Assembly: GCF_017876295.1 (NCBI RefSeq)
Contig: NZ_JAGINT010000002.1
Location: 3,596,001-3,660,000 of the forward strand
Length of the DNA stretch: 64,000 nucleotides
Reading direction: 5' to 3'
Origin: Kribbella aluminosa
Lineage (GTDB): Bacteria > Actinomycetota > Actinomycetes > Propionibacteriales > Kribbellaceae
Shown here: piece by piece, positions 58,860 through 64,000 of the stretch
How the letters are laid out: each line of letters begins with the position of its first letter
Numbering within the stretch: position 1 is the first letter of the stretch
Notes under the pieces: model-generated
What the model was told of the DNA's origin: nothing
The model's database searches: none
What the model saw: the letters and a program-made list of their open reading frames with translations, nothing else
Translations under genes and position numbers: made by a program

Positions 58860-58951
58860 GGTCAGCAGGGTAAGTCTATTTGATTAGTCGACTTTGGGTG
58901 TCTCGGGACGTGGTCCGCGGCGGCGCCGGTGAATCGTGGGACGCTGAGTTC

Positions 58952-60355
58952 ATGGACGAGCAGCTGACGGCGGCGGAGCGGGCGGCGCGGGGCAAAGCCG
59001 TACGCTAGAAGGTCCCGCTCGAGGCGCACGCGGAGGTCCGGCTGAGTGCGACCCGGGACCCTGTTGGGCTGTTGCTCACGCAGGCCGAGGGACGGGTGCC
59101 CGCGCTGGTGCCGATCCGGCACGGGCGGATGCTGGTGTCGCCGTTCACGTTCTACCGCGGCGCGGCTCTGGTGATGGCGGCGGATCTTGCGGAGACCACG
59201 CCGACCGGTCTCGATGTCCAGCTGTGCGGGGATGCGCATCTGTCGAACTTCGGTGCGTACGCGTCGCCTGATCGGCGGCTGGTGTTCGACATCAACGACT
59301 TCGACGAGACGCTGCCGGGGCCGTTCGAGTGGGACGTGAAACGGCTGGCGGCGAGCTTCGTCGTGGCCGGGCGTGACAACGGGTTCAGTTCGAAGCAGTG
59401 CCGGACGGTCGTGGAGACCGTCGTGCGGCACTACCGGGAGGCGATGCGGGAGTTCGCCGGTCAGCCGATCCTGGCGGTCTGGTACGCGCGGCTCGACATC
59501 GAGGAGCTCGTCCAGCGGTACAAGGCGACGGCGACGTCGGGCGGGCGGAAGGAGCTGAAGGCGGCCGAGGGGAAGCTGGCGAAGGCGTACACGCGGAACA
59601 GCATGCAGGCGATCGGCAAGCTCACCTCGTCGGTCGACGGGCGCCGGCGGATCGTCTCGGACCCGCCGTTGGTCGTCCCGATGGAGGAACTCACCGACAT
59701 CGACGGGCCGGTGGTGCTCGGCCAGCTGCAGCAACTCGTCGAGGGGTACCGCGGCACGCTGCAGCAGGACCGGCGGCACCTCCTCGACAACTACCGGCTC
59801 ACCGACGTCGCCCACAAGGTCGTCGGCGTCGGCAGCGTCGGTACCCGCGCGTGGATCATGCTGCTGGAGTCGACGAACGCCGACGAGGCACTTCTCCTCC
59901 AGGCCAAGCAGGCCGGACCGTCCGCGCTGTCGACGTACGCCGTCCCGCCCGCAACGCTGAGGCACGCGAACCAGGGCGAACGCGTGGTCGCCGGGCAACG
60001 CCTGATGCAGGCCGCCAGCGACATCTTCCTCGGCTGGCTCCGCGCCGACACGGCCGACGGCGAACAGGACTACTACGTCCGCCAGCTCCGCGACTGGAAA
60101 CTCTCCGCCGACATCGATTCCCTCAACCCCGAAGCCATGACCCTGTACGCCCGCCTCTGCGGCTGGACCCTGGCCCGAGCCCACGCCGGCTCCGGCGACC
60201 GCCTCGCCCTGGCCGCGTACCTGGGCAAATCCACCCGCTTCGACCAGGCCATCTCCACCTTCGCCACCACCTACGCCAACCTCAACCAGACCGACCACCA
60301 AACCTTCACCCAGGCCGCCCACTCCGGCCGAATCCAGGCCCGGCCCGGCGTCTGA
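58952..60355 (+). pseudogene. DUF2252 family protein with an in-frame amber codon at codon 19
   Basis: From ATG 58952 the frame reads MDEQLTAAERAARGKAVR, then TAG (59006-59008), then KVPLEAHAEVRLSATRD and a complete DUF2252 protein (VPALVPIRHGRMLVSPFTFYRG, LCGDAHLSNFG, FDINDFDETLPGPFEWDVKRLAASF). The pre-stop sequence matches the usual family N-terminus, where Lys or Ala is expected at the stop, so a nonsense change (AAG to TAG) or a sequence error is likely. The first later start, TTG 59072, would remove conserved residues. DUF2252 looks kinase-like (GDAHLSNFG, FDINDFDE) but has no confirmed activity. Confidence 0.82.
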
Positions 60356-60401
60356 CTCGGCCGACCTGTAACGCAGAGTGCCGAACGACCGATGTAGTGC
60401 C

Positions 60402-60536
60402 ATGCAGATGAGGCACCGCCAGTCCGTCGGTGTCTGGCTCGGGCTGCCGCTGGTGACGCTCGGGATGTACCACCTGGTCGTACGGCGACGTTCCGGTCGC
60501 GCTCTACGCCTGACTGAGTACCGCAACTTGTCGTGA
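60402..60536 (+). pseudogene. Fragment resembling a DUF4234 protein
   Basis: 44-codon frame beginning MQMRHRQSVGVWLGLPLVTLGMYHLV. This matches the N-terminal helix of DUF4234 membrane proteins (R.xxxAVWLGLPLITLGIYHLVWYY). After HLV the match ends abruptly and Arg-rich sequence follows to TGA, so the gene looks truncated or frameshifted. The rest of the 60356-60632 gap shows nothing else. Confidence 0.45.
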
Positions 60537-60632
60537 TCATGAGGAATCCTTGTTGGACGCCGGTGCGGGACGTGGGGAGGATGCTGGAAACGTTCCCGTT
60601 CTGGCGGAGATTCTGATGGCTCGGAGGTTCTG

Positions 60633-61583
60633 ATGGCTCGGCGGTCGATCGGTGAGATGGAAGTCAGCGCTCTCGGGATGGGGTGCTGGGCTATTGGTGG
60701 GCCGCATGCCCGGCAGGGGAGTCCGGTTGGGTGGGGTGTCATAGACGACGGGGAGTCGATGCGGGCGCTGCGACGGGGGTACGAGCTGGGGGTTACGTTC
60801 TTCGACACGGCCGATGTTTACGGGTGTGGGCACAGTGAGAGGTTGATCGCGGCGGCGCTCGGGGAGGTGCGGGACGAGATCGTGATCGCGTCGAAGGCGG
60901 GGTACACGTATGTCGAGGAGACTCGGGAGGCGCCGGGTGAGAACGGCGATCCGGAGTACATCCGGTGGGCGTGTGAGGAGTCGTTGCGGCGGTTGAACAC
61001 GGACCGGATCGACCTGTACCAGTTCCACCTCGGCGGTTACGACGTGGCGAAGGCGGACGACGTGCTTGCGGTGTTCGAGGAACTGGTTGCTGCGGGCAAG
61101 GTTCGCGCGATCGGGTGGAGTACGGACGACCCGGAGCGGGCCGCGGTGTTCGCGAGAAGCCCGCACTGTAAGGCGATCCAGCAGCACTTCAACGTGTTCG
61201 GCGGTAACGCGGACGTGCTCGCGCTGTGCGAGGAGCGCGGGCTGGCGAGCATCGTACGCGGTCCGCTCGGGATGGGGCTGCTGACCGGGAAGTTCGCCGC
61301 GGACAGCACCCTGCCGGCCGACGACGTACGGCACGGGTGGGACTTCCGGACCGGTGACCAGGCCGAGTCGCTGCGCCGGCTGGACGCGATCCGGGACGTG
61401 CTGACCTCGGACGGGCGGACGCTCGCGCAGGGTGCGCTCGGTTGGCTGTGGGGTCGTAGCGAGTCCTTCGTGCCGATCCCCGGGTTCAAGACGGTCGCGC
61501 AGGTGGAGGAGAACGCGGGCGCTCTGCGGCACGGTCCGCTCGCGCCGGCTCAGCTCAAGCAGATTGTTGACATTCTGCAGTAG
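60633..61583 (+). CDS. Aldo/keto reductase
   Basis: 316-residue TIM-barrel oxidoreductase. Catalytic tetrad visible: Asp and Tyr in TFFDTADVYG, Lys in IVIASKAGYTY, His in LYQFHLGG. The cofactor-binding end has VPIPGFKTVAQVEENAGAL. It belongs to the YdbC/YghZ-like actinobacterial group; the substrate is unknown. Unrelated in detail to the first aldo/keto reductase of this window. An ATTGTTGACATT variant of the intragenic motif lies in its last codons (61563-61574). Confidence 0.92.
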   Translation: MARRSIGEMEVSALGMGCWAIGGPHARQGSPVGWGVIDDGESMRALRRGYELGVTFFDTADVYGCGHSERLIAAALGEVRDEIVIASKAGYTYVEETREAPGENGDPEYIRWACEESLRRLNTDRIDLYQFHLGGYDVAKADDVLAVFEELVAAGKVRAIGWSTDDPERAAVFARSPHCKAIQQHFNVFGGNADVLALCEERGLASIVRGPLGMGLLTGKFAADSTLPADDVRHGWDFRTGDQAESLRRLDAIRDVLTSDGRTLAQGALGWLWGRSESFVPIPGFKTVAQVEENAGALRHGPLAPAQLKQIVDILQ

Positions 61584-61640
61584 GCGCGACCCATTGACAT
61601 CGTTGTCTGGCGCGACGACCATTCTTCCTCGAAGCTCGGT

Positions 61641-61650
61641 GAAACGTTTC
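61641..61650. promoter_or_regulatory. LacI-family operator upstream of the GH76 gene
   Basis: GAAACGTTTC is a perfect 10-bp palindrome with the CG centre typical of LacI/CcpA-type sites; it lies 21 bp before the ATG at 61672. A TTGACA box is at 61594-61599. The cognate regulator is not in the window. Confidence 0.55.
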
Positions 61651-61671
61651 CAAGCTCGAGGAGATCCGCCC

Positions 61672-63564
61672 ATGCCCGTCCGTCGTCGTACCTTCCGTCT
61701 ACTTCTCGCAGGGGCGGTGACGCTCGCCCTCGGGCTGGTGTCGCCACCGGCCGGCGCGAGTCCCGGCCAGGCTGCGTCCGGCCCGGCTGCGTCCGGCCCG
61801 GCCGCGGTCGCCCGGGCCAGGGTCGCCGCCGACCAGCTGATGAGTTCCTACGAACCGAACAAGGCCTGGTTCCCGTCGAGCTGGTGGAACTCGGCTGTCG
61901 CATTGCAGACAATCGGCGATTACATGCAGCGCACCGGCGACCGCCGCTACCTGCCGCAGCTGGACAACACGTTCGAGAAGGACAAGGGCGCGTTCCCGGC
62001 CGGGTACCTGTCCGGCGACGAACTGCTCGGCAACTTCACCAGTCGCGCGATCGACGACTCCGAGTGGTGGGGCCTCACCTGGGTGCAGGCGTACGACGTG
62101 ACCAAGAACCCGAAGTACCTCGACATGGCGGTGAAGATCGCGGAGTACGTCGAGGGCTACTGGGACCCGGGCTCCTGCGGCGGCGGCGTCTGGTGGAACG
62201 CGGAACGTACGTACAAGAACGCCGTCACCAACGGCCTCTGGATCCGCCTCACCGCCGAACTGCACAACCGGATGCCGCACGACACCCGCTGGCTCGGCCG
62301 CGCGCAGGAGGGCTGGAACTGGTTCACCAGCAGCGGCATGATCAACTCCGCCGGCCTGGTGAACGACGGACTGAAGGGCAACTGCCAGAGCAACGGTGAC
62401 ACGGTCTGGAGCTACAATCAGGGCCTCGCGATCGGCGCCGGTCTCGAACTGTGGCGGGCGACCCACGACCCGAAACTGCTGACGACGGTACGCCGGCTCG
62501 CGGACGCCGCGATCGCTCCGGGCGGACTCGTCACCGACGGCGTACTGGCGGAGTACTGCGATGCGCCGAGCCGGACGTGTGACGACAACGGCAAGCAGTT
62601 CAAGGGCATCTTCATGCGGTACTGGACGGACCTCGCCGACACCACGCACGACCGCCGCTACACCGACTTCGTCGCCCAGCAGGCCGCCACGGTCTGGGAC
62701 AACGACCGGGACGCGTCCGACCGGCTGGGGGAGCGGTGGTCCGGACAGACCCCGAACGTCTTCGACTGGCGTACCCAGGCCAGTGCACTGAGTGCGTTGC
62801 TCGCCGCGGTACCGGCGAGGCCGCCGGTCCGGTCGTTGTCCGCGACAACCGATCCGGCATTGCCGGTCGTGATGCCCGCGACCGGTGCCGGCACTCATCT
62901 GAAGGTGACGGTCGACGTCCAGGCAACCGGCCCGGCCGGCGATCGGATCACGGCGAACGTCCAAGCGGCCGCCCCGTCAGGCTGGACGGTGACCCCTGCG
63001 CGAGCGACCGTGACCCTGAAGACCCGCGGCAACGCCGTACCCGTGCACGACGCGGTGCAGCTCGACGTGACGATTCCCGCCGGTACGCCGGACGGTTCGC
63101 ACTCGGTGACCGCGACGGTGACGTCCGGTCCGCTGCTCTCGTACAGCACCCGGTCCGACATCCTGATCGCCCACAAGGCCGACTTCGACACCGGTACGTC
63201 CGCCGAGACCCCGTGGCTGCACGACGCCGACGGGTCGCAGAGCAACGGCGTACAGAACCGGTTCGCGGACGGGCACTCGTACTTCGTCTACCGCTTCCCG
63301 TTCCCGTCGGACGCGAAGTCTGCATCCGTATTGTTGACAATCGACAACGAGTTCCTCGTCCAACTCAGCGGCGACGGGCAGACCTGGACCACGGTCGCCA
63401 CCGAGACGAACCCGTACCACGACGGCCAGAACAAGGCCGACCGCACCTTCGACCTCACCCCGTACCTCGGCGCCGGCAAGGCCGGCTACGTCCGGATCTC
63501 CGACTCCTTCCCGGACGACGGCTGGGGCGGCCGCGTCTACCACGTCACCGCGACGTACAACTAA
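61672..63564 (+). CDS. Secreted GH76 alpha-mannanase-like protein with C-terminal beta domains
   Basis: 630 residues with a Sec signal (RRRTFRLLLAGAVTLALGLV ending near AGAS). Residues about 45-380 are an (alpha/alpha)6 GH76 domain; the catalytic Asp pair is Asp128-Asp129 in RAIDDSEWWGLTW, with GGGVWWNAERTYKNAVTN and YNQGLAIGAGLELWRAT. GH76 enzymes cut alpha-1,6-mannan of fungal walls or mannolipids. A NEW3-like Ig domain (VTVDVQATGPAGDRI onward) and a jelly-roll type C-terminus (VYRFPFPSDAKSASVLLTI) follow. Pro/Ala/Ser linker after the signal contains a duplicated AASGP. Confidence 0.9.
   Translation: MPVRRRTFRLLLAGAVTLALGLVSPPAGASPGQAASGPAASGPAAVARARVAADQLMSSYEPNKAWFPSSWWNSAVALQTIGDYMQRTGDRRYLPQLDNTFEKDKGAFPAGYLSGDELLGNFTSRAIDDSEWWGLTWVQAYDVTKNPKYLDMAVKIAEYVEGYWDPGSCGGGVWWNAERTYKNAVTNGLWIRLTAELHNRMPHDTRWLGRAQEGWNWFTSSGMINSAGLVNDGLKGNCQSNGDTVWSYNQGLAIGAGLELWRATHDPKLLTTVRRLADAAIAPGGLVTDGVLAEYCDAPSRTCDDNGKQFKGIFMRYWTDLADTTHDRRYTDFVAQQAATVWDNDRDASDRLGERWSGQTPNVFDWRTQASALSALLAAVPARPPVRSLSATTDPALPVVMPATGAGTHLKVTVDVQATGPAGDRITANVQAAAPSGWTVTPARATVTLKTRGNAVPVHDAVQLDVTIPAGTPDGSHSVTATVTSGPLLSYSTRSDILIAHKADFDTGTSAETPWLHDADGSQSNGVQNRFADGHSYFVYRFPFPSDAKSASVLLTIDNEFLVQLSGDGQTWTTVATETNPYHDGQNKADRTFDLTPYLGAGKAGYVRISDSFPDDGWGGRVYHVTATYN
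63330..63341. promoter_or_regulatory. Intragenic ATTGTTGACAAT motif in the GH76 gene
   Basis: Identical to the copy at 42031 and likewise encoded by TTG TTG ACA ATC, unusual codons here. It lies near the 3' end of the GH76 gene; ATTGCAGACAAT at 61902-61913 is a weaker relative. Confidence 0.35.
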
Positions 63565-64000
63565 CGCGGACGCAGTCCGTCGACCAGTAGCGCGAGCAGA
63601 CGCTGTGTCTGCTCGCGCTGCTGGTCCGGGTCGGCGGCGATGACCGCGCCGGCCATCGCGGCGACGACATCACCCGGAGGTACGTCGGAGCGGAAGATGC
63701 CGGCCGCCGCGCCCGCCTGCATGAACGGCGCGACGGCGGCGGTGAGCCGTGCGCGGGTGTCGGTCTGCGTGACGGCGCCCGAGGCGACCATGGTGCGCAG
63801 ATCGTTGCCCATGGCCCGCTTCGACTCGACGAAGTTCGAGTAGCGGCGCATCCAGGCGAGCAGCGCCTCGTCCGCGGCTCCCGCGGCCGCCATCGCGGGG
63901 GCGACGTCGCACAGCCGGGTCAGCTCCTGGTGGTAGACCGCTCCGAGAAGCGCCTCCCGGTTCGGGAAGTGGCGGTACAGCGTGGCGACACCGACCCGGG
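63561..64000 (-). CDS. TetR-family transcriptional regulator (5' end beyond the window)
   Basis: Partial gene. Reading inward from the window edge, the frame gives VGVATLYRHFPNREALLGAVYHQEL, the C-terminal half of a TetR helix-turn-helix with the following helix, then a helical ligand-binding domain (LLAWMRRYSNFVESKR, TAAVAPFMQAGAAAGIFRSD, VVAAMAGAVIAADPDQQ) ending at 63561. The start and first HTH helices lie beyond position 64000. It converges on the GH76 gene with a 4-bp overlap. Confidence 0.9.
   Translation of the reverse strand, partial: RVGVATLYRHFPNREALLGAVYHQELTRLCDVAPAMAAAGAADEALLAWMRRYSNFVESKRAMGNDLRTMVASGAVTQTDTRARLTAAVAPFMQAGAAAGIFRSDVPPGDVVAAMAGAVIAADPDQQREQTQRLLALLVDGLRPR

Noticed and set aside
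58860..58951. Possible small gene between ssuD and the DUF2252 gene
   Set aside because: Short divergent gap with an AT-rich patch (ctatttgattag) that looks like promoter sequence only.

Overview
The window reads as chromosomal DNA of a high-GC actinomycete, most likely a soil member of the Nocardioidaceae/Kribbellaceae (Kribbella-like). The evidence is very high GC with strong third-position bias, frequent GTG starts, a WhiB-family protein, an actinobacterial glnA2-glnE pair, an AdoK-type adenosine kinase, a DUF6297 exporter and a Hen1-Pnkp RNA-repair pair. The genus is inferred from gene content only. I saw no rRNA, tRNA, CRISPR array, prophage or intact insertion sequence.

Layout. 0-13.7 kb: aldo/keto reductase, secreted peptidase, a pantothenate enzyme (PanB) with a 700-residue disordered N-terminal extension, NAD synthetase, GNAT acetyltransferase, DUF418 membrane protein, RibD-like reductase, a Tat-exported amidase, glnA2 and small membrane proteins. 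13.8-21.1 kb: glnE (frameshifted), an ArsR/SRPBCC pair with its own operator-promoter, trmB, and a frameshifted GH78 alpha-L-rhamnosidase. 21.2-24.1 kb: a sulfonate-type ABC importer preceded by a Cys-ending leader peptide. 24.1-27.4 kb: a PLDc_N protein, a WhiB protein, a histidine phosphatase, and DAHP synthase controlled by an aromatic-residue leader peptide and attenuator. 27.5-33.7 kb: phospholipase C, then a LacI regulator divergent from a sugar ABC importer. 33.7-40.4 kb: YbaK, a SufR-like regulator, folE, a small paralogous protein, and the hen1-pnkp RNA repair operon. 40.4-41.58 kb: the only long gene-free stretch, packed with tandem, inverted and degenerate repeats.

41.5-51.1 kb is the most interesting part. 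It is a tightly overlapping operon coding for an intracellular GH127 beta-L-arabinofuranosidase, a complete family-5 (peptide-type) ABC importer, a cytosolic prolyl-aminopeptidase-like hydrolase and a GntR/FCD regulator. Taken together the genes suggest uptake and dismantling of arabinosylated hydroxyproline glycopeptides (plant extensin fragments). A 14-bp perfect inverted repeat lies over the first start codon, and AT-rich ATTGT-N2-ACAAT palindromes sit inside several of the coding regions.

51.2-64 kb: adenosine kinase, an O-methyltransferase coupled to an ABC exporter, PadR/HAAS, a MazG-like protein, a truncated peptidoglycan-recognition protein, MarR, an SsuD-like flavin monooxygenase (a functional partner of the importer at 21-24 kb), a DUF2252 gene with an in-frame amber codon, a second aldo/keto reductase, a secreted GH76 protein with a LacI-type operator, and the end of a TetR gene. 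Three genes (glnE, the rhamnosidase, hen1) each carry one extra base in a G/C homopolymer, so either the sequence has indel errors or these genes are genuinely broken.
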